Source: CAVTWD01 sp963738325 (GTDB lineage Bacteria > Actinomycetota > Acidimicrobiia > Acidimicrobiales > Ilumatobacteraceae). Taken from it: DNA of 9,198 bases. This document shows positions 1-6,444 of this stretch, piece after piece (the first letter of the stretch is position 1; the number at the start of each line of letters is the position of its first letter). The stretch is from positions 1-9,198 of the forward strand of contig CAVTWD010000010.1 of assembly GCA_963738325.1 (NCBI GenBank), written 5' to 3'. A model generated the notes under the pieces. It ran no database searches. It was not told where the DNA came from and worked only from the letters and a program-made list of their open reading frames with translations. A program made the translations under genes and the position numbers.

Positions 1-102
1 CGTGGGTGGCGGCGCCGACCGGGAGAGCTGGGGGACGAGCCGCTCCACGGCCTCGACCAGCTCCGGCGTGACCTCCTCGACGATCTCGATGGTGGTGGGC
101 AC
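1..102 (-). CDS. GNAT family N-acetyltransferase, N-terminal fragment (cut by window edge)
   Basis: Only the first 34 codons are present, so this is too short for ordinary ORF calling. The peptide begins with GTG at 102 and reads MPTTIEIVEEVTPELVEAVE, followed by RLVPQLSRSAPPPT, up to the window edge. The phrase 'L-x-P-Q-L-S-R-S-A-P-P-P-T' is what I remember from the start of many actinobacterial GNAT acetyltransferases (the first helix and the loop before strand 2). No acetyl-CoA binding loop is visible, so neither activity nor substrate can be given. The start is supported by a TACCGT -10 box 8 nt upstream, which implies a leaderless message. The gene is divergent from the SCO6745 family gene, with 60 bp between the two starts. 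The family call is inference from a short stretch; that the frame is coding is more certain. Confidence 0.6.
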   Translation of the reverse strand, partial: MPTTIEIVEEVTPELVEAVERLVPQLSRSAPPPT

Positions 103-110
103 AGCCGTGG

Positions 111-116
111 ACGGTA
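111..116 (-). promoter_or_regulatory. -10 box (TACCGT) of the GNAT gene, leaderless type
   Basis: On the minus strand TACCGT fits TAnnnT and ends 8 nt before the GTG start at 102. There is no purine-rich ribosome site between. It is one of six such arrangements in this window. No clear -35 box is seen. Confidence 0.5.
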
Positions 117-150
117 GCGGGACGACGTGGCTGCCCGCCGCACCTCGCCC

Positions 151-156
151 TATCGT
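151..156 (+). promoter_or_regulatory. -10 box (TATCGT) of the SCO6745 family gene, leaderless type
   Basis: TATCGT matches the actinobacterial TAnnnT -10 consensus and ends 6 nt before ATG 163. Transcription would begin at or next to the start codon. This supports ATG 163 over the in-frame GTG at 127, which lies upstream of the promoter element. Confidence 0.6.
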
Positions 157-162
157 CCGGCC

Positions 163-1071
163 ATGCCTGCGCCTGCTCCGCCTCACATCGCCCGGCGCCT
201 CGCCGCCGCCATCGAGCCGTTCGTGGGTCAGGTCTACTTCTCCCCCGAGTGCCACGCGGCCTACGCCGCGCTCGGCTTCAACCCCAGCCCCGGCGACGCC
301 AATGGCGTGGCCCTACCGGACGGGGCGGCCTACTTCACCAGCCGCGGATCGGTCATGGGGCAGGTCCACGGGACGGTCGTGGCCGCGGCCTTCGGCGTCT
401 TCAACCCGGCCGCCGTGGTCCCCGCGGTGACGTATGGCTGGACACTGACCGACGCCACGACCATCTGCACGGCCCGCACCGAGGGCGCGCTCGCGCAGCT
501 GCAGCGGATCCTCGGTGACGAGCCGGACGGTCTGCACCGGGTCGTGCAGCTGCTCCTCACCGTGGTCGAGCCGCTGCGCCCGGACGGCAAGCCCCTGTTC
601 GCCGGCATCTCGGCGCTCCCCATGCCCCTGCCACCGCTCGGTGTGGCGTGGCGCCTGGGCGACATGCTGCGGGAGTACCGGGGTGACGCACACCTCGCGG
701 CGTGGACGGGCGCCGGATTCGATCCGCCCGAGATCGGCCTGCTGACCGAGCTCTACTGGGGCCTCCCGGCCCGGTCGTACGTCCGCACCCGCGCGTGGAC
801 GAACGACGACCTCGACGCGGCGGAGGAGCGGCTGCGCTCGCGCGGGCTCCTCCAGGCCGATGGCACGGCGATGACGGAGGAGGGCTGGGCGGCACGGGAA
901 GCAGTCGAGGTGCAGACGGACCAGATGTGCCGGTCCCTCACCGATGCGCTCGGCGACGACGCGGACGAGCTGGTCGCCCTCCTCGCGCCGTGGGGCGCGG
1001 AGATCCAGGCCCAGGGCGGCTACCTCCGGTCAGGCCCGCACGACCTGGCCGAGCGCTTCGCCCGCCGCTGA
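163..1071 (+). CDS. SCO6745 family protein (winged-helix-like, function unknown)
   Basis: A 302-residue protein that matches my memory of the SCO6745 family, an actinobacterial group of about 280-300 residues with no settled function. Typical features are the N-terminal 'ARRLAAAIEPFVGQVYFSPE' helix and strand (about residues 9-28), 'AAYFTSRGSVMGQV' (about 55-68), the 'AAFGVFNP' segment, and 'LREYRGDAHLAAW' (about 169-181). The C-terminal third (about 213-250) reads like a MarR-type winged helix: 'LDAAEERLRSRGLL' then 'ADGTAMTEEGWAAREAVE'. DNA or ligand binding is therefore possible but unproven. ATG 163 is chosen over GTG 127 because a TATCGT -10 box lies between them, 6 nt before the ATG. 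The frame is uninterrupted and ends in TGA, so TGA is an ordinary stop in this genome. It converges on the selenoprotein gene across about 59 bp. Confidence 0.85.
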   Translation: MPAPAPPHIARRLAAAIEPFVGQVYFSPECHAAYAALGFNPSPGDANGVALPDGAAYFTSRGSVMGQVHGTVVAAAFGVFNPAAVVPAVTYGWTLTDATTICTARTEGALAQLQRILGDEPDGLHRVVQLLLTVVEPLRPDGKPLFAGISALPMPLPPLGVAWRLGDMLREYRGDAHLAAWTGAGFDPPEIGLLTELYWGLPARSYVRTRAWTNDDLDAAEERLRSRGLLQADGTAMTEEGWAAREAVEVQTDQMCRSLTDALGDDADELVALLAPWGAEIQAQGGYLRSGPHDLAERFARR

Positions 1072-1079
1072 CCGCCCGT

Positions 1080-1123
1080 CGCCGCTGGACCGCCCGCCCG
1101 GCGCCGCTGGACCGCCCGCCCGG
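1080..1123. repeat. Tandem 22-bp duplication in the convergent intergenic gap
   Basis: Two perfect 22-bp copies lie head to tail at 1080-1101 and 1102-1123. A degenerate, shorter third copy (1063-1078) overlaps the last codons and TGA of the SCO6745 gene. The array fills nearly all of the 59-bp space between two converging genes. Inside it GCGCCG (1101-1106) can pair with CGGCGC (1124-1129) around a 17-nt loop, a weak candidate for a U-tract-free terminator. Confidence 0.8.
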
Positions 1124-1130
1124 CGGCGCG

Positions 1131-2216
1131 CTACGGCTCCAGCGACAGCTCGGGGTAGTAGCGCTCGCCGCCGCCGAGGCGCAGGACGTCGTCGAGCCAG
1201 CTCGTCCCGTAGACCTCGCCGGCCTCCTGCACGAGGTCCGGCGCGGCGGCGTCGGGCGCCGTCGTGGCCAGGGTCCAGGCCTGGCGCTTATAGGTCCAGT
1301 TCTCCGGGAAGAGGGAGTGGGCCTGGCGCCACCACGGGATCGCCGCGTCCTCGCCGACGGTCCGCCACAGGTGCTGGCCGAGCTCGAAGCAGGCCGCGGC
1401 CCGGGCGTGGTCCGGCGGCCGGGGCTGCGAGCGGGCCACCACCTCGTCAGGCGGAAGGGCGTACGGCGAGTCGGCGCCGCGCTCGACCCAGTCCTCGATG
1501 GCGGCGCGGTACTCGGCCGAGTGGTCGGCCAGCTTCTTGACCTCCCGGAGCATGGTGTCCATGCGCGGTGGCAGGCCCTCCGGAACGTCGATGTCGCGCA
1601 GCTTGCTCCGCTCCACCGACGCCTGCTCGGCTGGCCGGACGATCACGCCCTCCTCGTCGATCCAGACCGCCATCGGCACGTTGACGAACCCGAACAGGTC
1701 GTCGGTGACGTGTCCCGTGTCGATCAGCGACGGGTGGGTGGGTTGGGCGACGTCGATGAACGGCCGTGCGTTGGCGGGGTCGATGTCGAGGGCGACCGTG
1801 ACGACGGTCAACCCGCGACCCTCGAGCTCGGCGTGGAGCCGCTGCCACACGGGCAGCGAGTCACGACAGCCTCACCAGCTCGCCCAGGCGACGAGCAGCA
1901 CCTTGCGCCCGTGCAGCGACGACAGCCGGAAGGGGTTGCCGTCGCGATCCATGAGGACGGGGTCCGCTGCGACCTCCGACGCCAGCGCGGTCCCGCCGGC
2001 CGGAGGACCCAGCGCCCACAGGTCGTGCTCCTCGTCGTGCACCAGCGGCATGCGCAGGCGCTGCGCGACCACCTCGACGTCGAGCGCGCCGTCGTCGCGG
2101 ATGCAGCCGGGCGCGGGCACGCAGACCTCGCCCCGGCACAGTCCCTGCGGCTTGGCCGTCCAGCCTGTGCGGACGGCGAGCTCGTCGGCGTCCGCGACGA
2201 GCGAGGTCAGGATCAT
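1131..2216 (-). CDS. ResA/TlpA-like thioredoxin-fold selenoprotein (in-frame TGA read as selenocysteine, Sec115)
   Basis: A single 361-residue frame from ATG 2216 to TAG 1131, interrupted only by TGA at 1872-1874 (residue 115). The order is: an N-terminal module with C27-x4-C32 and C38 ('GLCRGEVCVPAPGC'); 'LMDRDGNPFRLSSLHGRKVL', the entry to a redoxin domain; 'VAWASW-U-G-C-R-D' at 109-119, where the relatives I remember have WASW-C-G-C-R; 'FVNVPMAVWIDEEG' with the expected cis-proline (P181); and a C-terminal TPR-like helical part (about 271-315, 'AIPWWRQAHSLFPEN'). Thioredoxin-fold homology runs on both sides of the TGA in the same frame, so this is not two genes. A SECIS-like hairpin follows at 1840-1858. 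The likely role is a thiol-disulfide or peroxide redox reaction with Sec115/Cys117; the substrate is unknown. No signal peptide is evident, so it is probably cytoplasmic. ATG 2216 is supported by a TACGGT -10 box 7 nt upstream. The alternative is a base error turning TGC or TGT into TGA. Confidence 0.88.
1840..1858 (-). promoter_or_regulatory. Candidate bacterial SECIS hairpin for Sec insertion
   Basis: Read on the minus strand, CGCTGCC (1858-1852), loop CGTGT (1851-1847), then GGCAGCG (1846-1840) make a perfect 7-bp stem with a 5-nt loop; one outer U-G pair can be added. The loop starts after 20 nt counted from the TGA, and its second base is G. From memory, bacterial SECIS models ask for a loop about 16-37 nt after UGA with a G among the first two loop bases, and this fits. 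SelB binding is inferred. Confidence 0.7.
1872..1874 (-). other. In-frame TGA read as selenocysteine (residue 115)
   Basis: TGA falls exactly where the thioredoxin-like relatives carry the first cysteine of W-C-G-C-R. The frame is open for 114 codons before it and 246 sense codons after it. Other genes here (163-1071, 2281-3162, glnD) end in TGA, so a reassigned genetic code is not the explanation. Confidence 0.8.
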
Positions 2217-2223
2217 GGGGGAG

Positions 2224-2229
2224 ACCGTA
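2224..2229 (-). promoter_or_regulatory. -10 box (TACGGT) of the selenoprotein gene, leaderless type
   Basis: TACGGT on the minus strand ends 7 nt before ATG 2216. The spacer is C-rich with no Shine-Dalgarno. It shares a 64-bp divergent region with the PAC2 gene promoter. Confidence 0.55.
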
Positions 2230-2266
2230 CCCGTGGCTGTCCGCGGTGGGCGGGCCGGACGGCCGG

Positions 2267-2272
2267 TAGCGT
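2267..2272 (+). promoter_or_regulatory. -10 box (TAGCGT) of the PAC2 gene, leaderless type
   Basis: TAGCGT ends 8 nt before ATG 2281 with no ribosome site between, placing transcription start at or next to the start codon. It lies back to back with the selenoprotein -10 box at 2224-2229. Confidence 0.6.
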
Positions 2273-2280
2273 CGCGAGCG

Positions 2281-3162
2281 ATGGAGCACGTGGTCTGGAG
2301 CCGTCGCCCGGCCCTCCGCCGCCCGACGATGATCGCGGCCTTCGCCGGCTGGAACGACGCCGGCGATGCCGCCACGCTCGCGGTTCGCCACCTGATCGAG
2401 CAGTGGGGCGCGGAGCCGATCGCCGGCATCGACCCCGAGGAGTACTACGACTTCCAGTCGACCCGGCCCCAGGTGCACCTGGTCGACGGCCACACCCGCC
2501 GCATCTCGTGGCCGACCAACGACGCCTACGCCGCGTCGACGCCCGGCGGTGACGTCGTGCTCGTCCTCGGCATCGAGCCCCAGCTGCGCTGGCGAACCTT
2601 CACCCACCAGATCGCCAGCATCGCCGAGGAGACCGGGACCGGGCTGGTCGTCACCCTCGGCGCGTTGCTCGCGGACGTCGTGCACCGCCAGCCCATCTCG
2701 CTCGTCGGCACGGCCACGGACCAGACGCTCATCGACCGCTTCGACCTGCAGCGCAGCCAGTACGAGGGGCCGACGGGGATCGTCGGCGTGCTGCACGACA
2801 CCTGCCACCAGCTCGGGCTGGACTCCTTGTCCCTGTGGGCCGCCGTGCCCGCGTATGCCTCCCAGGTCCCCTCGCCGAAGGCCGCGCTGGCCCTGGCCGA
2901 GCGGGTGTGCGATCTGGTCGGCACGCCCTGCCCGGCCGCCCCGCTCGAGTTGGCCGTGGCCGAGTACGAGGCGCAGATCGACGGCTACCTCGACCAGGAC
3001 GAGGACCTGGCCGGGTACGTCCGGCGTCTCGAGCTGATAGGCGACGACGAGGACGAGGACGACGACGACACCCCCGCCGACCAGGGGGCCCTCGACCCGG
3101 GCGCGGACACCGACCAGATGCTGGAGGACATCGAGCGCTTCCTCCGGGACCAGGGCGGCTGA
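2281..3162 (+). CDS. PAC2 family protein (proteasome assembly chaperone 2-like)
   Basis: An intact 293-residue protein of usual length for bacterial PAC2 family members. Diagnostic segments are 'AAFAGWNDAGDAAT' (19-32), 'VLVLGIEPQLRWRTF', 'LGALLADVVHRQPISLVGTA', 'YEGPTGIVGVLHDTC' and 'SLWAAVPAYASQVPSPKAAL'. The family is named after a eukaryotic proteasome assembly chaperone. In actinobacteria it is common and its role is not settled; a link to proteasome assembly is plausible but not shown here. The C-terminus carries an acidic run ('GDDEDEDDDD') followed by a helical tail 'DQMLEDIERFLRDQGG'. ATG 2281 is chosen because homology begins close after it and a TAGCGT -10 box sits 8 nt upstream. 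The gene converges on the NUDIX gene with only 12 bp between stop codons. Confidence 0.92.
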   Translation: MEHVVWSRRPALRRPTMIAAFAGWNDAGDAATLAVRHLIEQWGAEPIAGIDPEEYYDFQSTRPQVHLVDGHTRRISWPTNDAYAASTPGGDVVLVLGIEPQLRWRTFTHQIASIAEETGTGLVVTLGALLADVVHRQPISLVGTATDQTLIDRFDLQRSQYEGPTGIVGVLHDTCHQLGLDSLSLWAAVPAYASQVPSPKAALALAERVCDLVGTPCPAAPLELAVAEYEAQIDGYLDQDEDLAGYVRRLELIGDDEDEDDDDTPADQGALDPGADTDQMLEDIERFLRDQGG

Positions 3163-3174
3163 GGCCCCACCGAG

Positions 3175-3998
3175 CTAGCGGTCGGGCGTGCTCTCCCGCC
3201 AGACGTCGTCGCGCGGCGGGTCGAACGAGGCGGCCAGCCGCTCGCCGTTGATCGCCGCGAACGCCATCGGACCCCACCACGCCGCGCCGGCCGTCGTGCG
3301 CGGGCAGCTCGTCCGGACCGAACCAGCCGACGTCGCTCGTCTCGAGCGGATGGGCCTCGAGCTGGCCACCCGTCGGCCCGGCAGTGGAAGAGCACCATGT
3401 ACATGCCGAAGCGGGTGAAGCCCATGCGCAGGCCGTCGATGACGGCGAGGAGCTGCACCGGCTCGCACTCGATGCCGGTCTCCTCGTGGACCTCCTTGAC
3501 GGCGACCTCGGCCGGGGAGTAGCCGATGTCGGCCCATCCGGTCGGGTACAGCCAGATGCCGGAGTCGGCCCGCTGCACCAGCAGGAGCTGCCCAGGTCGT
3601 TGCCGACGACGGCGCCCACGGCCACCTTCGGCGTCACGTAGCCGGGCACGCCCTCGCCGACGGACTCCATCCACTCCTGGACGAAGTGATCCTGCTCCCG
3701 CCGGACTCGAGGGCGTCGTCGGCCGCGGCCTTGATGTCGGCGGCGACCTTCAGCACCTCCTCGAATCGCTCCTGCTCGTAGAGGCTCTGCGTGAAGCCGA
3801 GGCCGGTGCGGGCGATGCCGGCCAGCGACTCGCTCCAGCGGATGAGGTCGCGGGTGAAGTCGACCGGGCTGGCCCCTTCGAGCGCCGTGCTGTCGCCGAC
3901 GTCCCCGTGGACGACCGTGCTGTCGCCGACGTCCCCGTGGACGACCGTGCTGTCGCCGACGTCTCTTCGACGTCGATGGCCTCCTCGTCCGCTGCCAC
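3175..3998 (-). CDS. NUDIX hydrolase with N-terminal helical domain, frame broken by about five frameshifts
   Basis: The protein can be pieced together across frames. It starts MAADEEAIDVEE, then (after a shift near 3963) VGDSTVVHGD repeats and 'FTRDLIRWSESLAGIARTGL', 'YEQERFEEVLKVAADIKAAA', then (shift near 3698) 'VPGYVTPKVAVGAVVGNDLG', then (near 3590) 'LLLVQRADSGIWLYPTGWAD' and the Nudix box, then (near 3378) 'LETSDVGWFGPDELPAHDGR', then (near 3290) 'MAFAAINGERLAASFD' to TAG 3175. The helical front part ('ARTGL...YEQERFE') plus Nudix fold resembles the Nudix_N-type family. The box reads G-x5-Y-x7-K-E-V-x-E-E-T-G-I: the metal-binding E-E pair is kept, the usual first Glu is Tyr. Such enzymes hydrolyse nucleoside diphosphate derivatives; the substrate is unknown. 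GTG 3998 is preferred over GTG 4007 because TAGGGT lies 7 nt upstream. All motifs are well kept, so the shifts are probably sequence errors, though a pseudogene is not excluded. Confidence 0.75.
3885..3962. repeat. 30-bp tandem repeat (about 2.6 copies) within the NUDIX gene
   Basis: Two perfect 30-bp units (3885-3914, 3915-3944) are followed by a partial 18-bp third (3945-3962). The unit is ten codons long, so copy number can change without breaking frame. In the frame that joins the downstream NUDIX domain it encodes V-G-D-S-T-V-V-H-G-D, repeated, in the presumably flexible N-terminal extension. Confidence 0.9.
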
Positions 3999-4005
3999 GG
4001 CCGGC

Positions 4006-4011
4006 ACCCTA
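4006..4011 (-). promoter_or_regulatory. -10 box (TAGGGT) of the NUDIX gene, leaderless type
   Basis: TAGGGT on the minus strand ends 7 nt before GTG 3998. It overlaps the alternative GTG at 4007, which is therefore an unlikely start. Confidence 0.5.
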
Positions 4012-4013
4012 CC

Positions 4014-4052
4014 GAGCGGCCGCCGGCCGGCACAGGTCCGAGGTGGCCGCTC
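4014..4052 (-). terminator. Possible glnD terminator hairpin without U-tract
   Basis: GAGCGGCC (4014-4021) and GGCCGCTC (4045-4052) form a perfect 8-bp inverted repeat around 23 nt. The first arm of the transcript overlaps the glnD TGA, and the structure lies just before the NUDIX promoter. No run of U follows, so the function as a terminator is only suggested by position. Confidence 0.35.
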
Positions 4053-6387
4053 ACCCTTCCGGGACGCCGGCGTGGAGCAGGGCCCGTTCCATCTCCGCCA
4101 GGTGGTACGGGTCGGTCACCTTGCCGTCGCCGGCCCGCACGTAGAAGGAGTCGACGACGTCCGGCCCGAGGGTCTGCACCCGCGCGTGGCGGATGTCGAG
4201 GCCGAGGTCGGCGATGGCCTTGGTGATCCGGTAGAGCACGCCGATCCGGTCCGGGCGCGCACCTCGACGACGGTGGCGTTGGACGAGGCCTCGTTGTCGA
4301 TGCGCACCGTCGGCGCCGTCCAGCCCCGCGCTCGAGCGGCCGCCGCGCGGCGGTAGGTGCGGGCCCGCTCGGCGAGGCGGGCCTCGAGGGCCAGCTGGCC
4401 GGCGAGGGCCCGCTCCAGGTCGGCCGCCACCTCGTCCAGTCGATCAGGCCGTCGCGTGGCGGCGCACGCGGAACTCGTTGGCGCGCCATGCCTGCTCGTC
4501 CGAGTGGGCCGGGCGCCGAGGACGTCGAGGCCGTGGAGCGCGAGCACGCCCGGCGATGCGGCTGAACAGGCCGGGGCGGTCGGGCGCGACGACCGTGATC
4601 CGGTCGGCCGTCGGCCGAGCACGGCCGTGCGCTGCTCGGCCATGAGCAGCGTCGAGGAGCTCGGCCGACGGGAACAGCGACCAGGTCGACGCTCGCTCGA
4701 CGTCGCCACCGCCGAGGACGTGGCCGACCCGGTCGACCAGCTCGCTCGACGAGCTCGGCCTTCCACGTCCCCAGGCCGACGGGCCCGGTGGCCAGGGAGT
4801 CGGCCTCGGTCAGCGCGTCGAGCAGGGTCAGCACCCGCGGCGACGCCGACCGCGGCGGCCACCGCGCTCGATCGTGCCGTCGTCGCTCAGGTCGCGGCGG
4901 GTGGCGACATCGGGCAGCAGCAGGTGGTGGCGCACCAGCGCCGGCCAGCACGCCGATGTCGTGCTCCGGACAGAGCCCATGCGCGGCGCCGATCGCGCGC
5001 GACCAGGTCGACGCCGACGTCGGTGTGGTCGCCCGGGTAGCCCTTGCCGAGGTCGTGGAGGAGCGCACCGAGCACGAGGAGGTCGGGCCGGCGACCCGGT
5101 CGGCGAGGTCGGCCGCGTTGGCCGCCGCCTCCCACAGGTGCCGGTCGACGGTGAAGCGGTGGTAGGCGTTGCGCTGGGGCTGGCGACCGCACCGGCTGCC
5201 CACTCCGGCAGCAGGCGGGTGACAGATCCCGCTGGTCGAGCGACTCGAGGCACGGGGATGGCGTCGTGGCCCTCGAGCAGCAGGGCGACCAGCTCGTCGC
5301 TGGCGCCGGCCGGCCACGGGTCGGGCCAGGTCGGCATCTCGGCGGCCAGCCGATCCAGGGTGCTCCGGTCGATGCGCAGCCGCTTGCCGGGCCGCGGCGG
5401 TGGCGCCGCCCGCAGCAGCAGCGTCGGGTCGCGTGCCGGGTCGGCGTCGTCGTCGAGGCGCACCTCGCCGATCGCGGAGCGCTGACGCCGGGGGCGACGG
5501 CCTGCGGTCGCGCCGTCCCACGAGCCGAACTGGCCCTGCAGCGACGCGTCACCCGGTACCAGGCCTCGTCGCTGGTCCACGAGATCGTCCGGGCCGCGGC
5601 GCTGACCGCGGCCATGAGCACGTCGGCGTCGGCGTAGCCGAGCGGGCGGCCACGGCGTCCTGGTCCTGCGAGCAGCAGGACGTCGCCCGGGCGGCCGGTG
5701 CAAGCGGTGCAGCTCGACGCGGGCCGCCAGCAGCACGTCGTAGGCGTCGCGGAGCGCCTCGTCGTCGCCCTCGGCCAGCAGCGTCGTCGGTGGCCAGCTC
5801 GGCCCACCGACAGGGCGTGGACGTCGCGCAGCCCGCCCCGCCCCTCCTTCAGGTCGGGCTCGAGCAGGAAGGCCACCTCGCCGTGCTGCCGCGTGGCGCT
5901 GGTCGACCCCTCGGCGCACGCCGGTCCAGCCACGCGCTTGGACCGCTTGCTCCACTGCGGACCGCGCGCCGTCGGCCAGGTCGCCGGTGAGCGAGCGGGT
6001 CGCCGGCCAGGTGGCGGACGGACAGCAGCGACGTGGCCGTGTCGAGGTCGTCGGCGGCCAGCCGCAACGCCTCCTTGACGGATGCGCACGGCGTGGCCGA
6101 GCTTGAGCCTTGGCGTCCCAGACCGGGTACCAGAGCGTCTCGGTCACCGTGCCGATGCACGCGCTGCCGTCGTGGAGGAGCAGCACGTCGAGGTCGCTCC
6201 CCGGCGCCAGCTCGGCCCGCCCGTAGCCGCCCACGGCCACCAGCGCCATCCGCATCCCGACACCGGCCGTCGCCTGTGCGAAGAGCCCGGCCAGCCATGC
6301 GTCCGTCAGGTCCGACAGCTCCCGGGCGAAGCGCCCGCCGTGGACCGAGGAGTCGTTGATCACCTCCTCGCGGGTCAGCACCGCCAC
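4051..6387 (-). CDS. glnD: [Protein-PII] uridylyltransferase / uridylyl-removing enzyme GlnD, frame broken by many frameshifts
   Basis: GlnD uridylylates PII when nitrogen is short and removes UMP when glutamine is plentiful. About 779 codons' worth of sequence covers the whole family layout. In order: the nucleotidyltransferase motif 'VGGYGRAELAPGSDLDVLLL' (about residues 51-70, metal-binding D65/D67), 'SVKEALRLAADDLDTATSLL' (about 6080), 'EVAFLLEPDLKEGRGGLRDV' (5879-5820), 'GYADADVLMAAVSAAARTIS' (about 5640), the HD domain with 'YHRFTVDRHLWEAA' (about 5163) and 'LVLGALLHDLGKG' (His-Asp near 5057-5052), a first ACT domain ('VLALHGLDVLGA', about 4547) and a second ('LYRITKAIADLGLDIRHARV', about 4237) up to TGA 4051. 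The reading switches among all three minus frames many times, for instance near 6106 and 6087. Every catalytic motif survives, so I infer assembly indels rather than decay. The start GTG 6387 has TACCCT 7 nt upstream. The flavoprotein gene ends 57 bp before it. Confidence 0.9.
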
Positions 6388-6394
6388 CCCGACG

Positions 6395-6400
6395 AGGGTA
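6395..6400 (-). promoter_or_regulatory. -10 box (TACCCT) of glnD, leaderless type
   Basis: TACCCT on the minus strand ends 7 nt before GTG 6387, without a Shine-Dalgarno between. It suggests glnD has its own promoter in the 57-bp gap behind the flavoprotein gene. Confidence 0.5.
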
Positions 6401-6444
6401 CCGGCCGCCCCGCCGGGCAGACCGTGGCCGCCGACCCGCCCGCG

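Noticed and set aside
127..162. Upstream GTG 127 as the start of the SCO6745 family gene
   Set aside because: The extra 12 residues lack family similarity and the TATCGT -10 box lies between the two starts.
1131..1850. Separate gene starting at GTG 1850, with an upstream gene ending at TGA 1872
   Set aside because: Both parts are in the same frame, 7 codons apart, and together make one continuous redoxin domain. Splitting would remove the catalytic motif, and GTG 1850 lies inside the SECIS-like loop without a ribosome site.
1131..2216. TGA read as Trp or another residue through an alternative genetic code
   Set aside because: TGA ends several neighbouring genes at the expected family length, and TGG is used for Trp.
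702..2552. Long 616-codon open frame on the plus strand
   Set aside because: It crosses the SCO6745, selenoprotein and PAC2 genes in other frames. It is rich in Arg, Pro and Gly as expected for a shadow frame in GC-rich DNA and shows no family motif.
1861..2808. 315-codon minus-strand open frame opposite PAC2
   Set aside because: It is antisense to a well recognised PAC2 protein, has low-complexity composition and shows no recognisable motif.
2729..5521. Long 930-codon open frame on the minus strand
   Set aside because: It is a composite of shadow sequence over PAC2 and true pieces of NUDIX and GlnD joined by frameshifts. It is not one protein.
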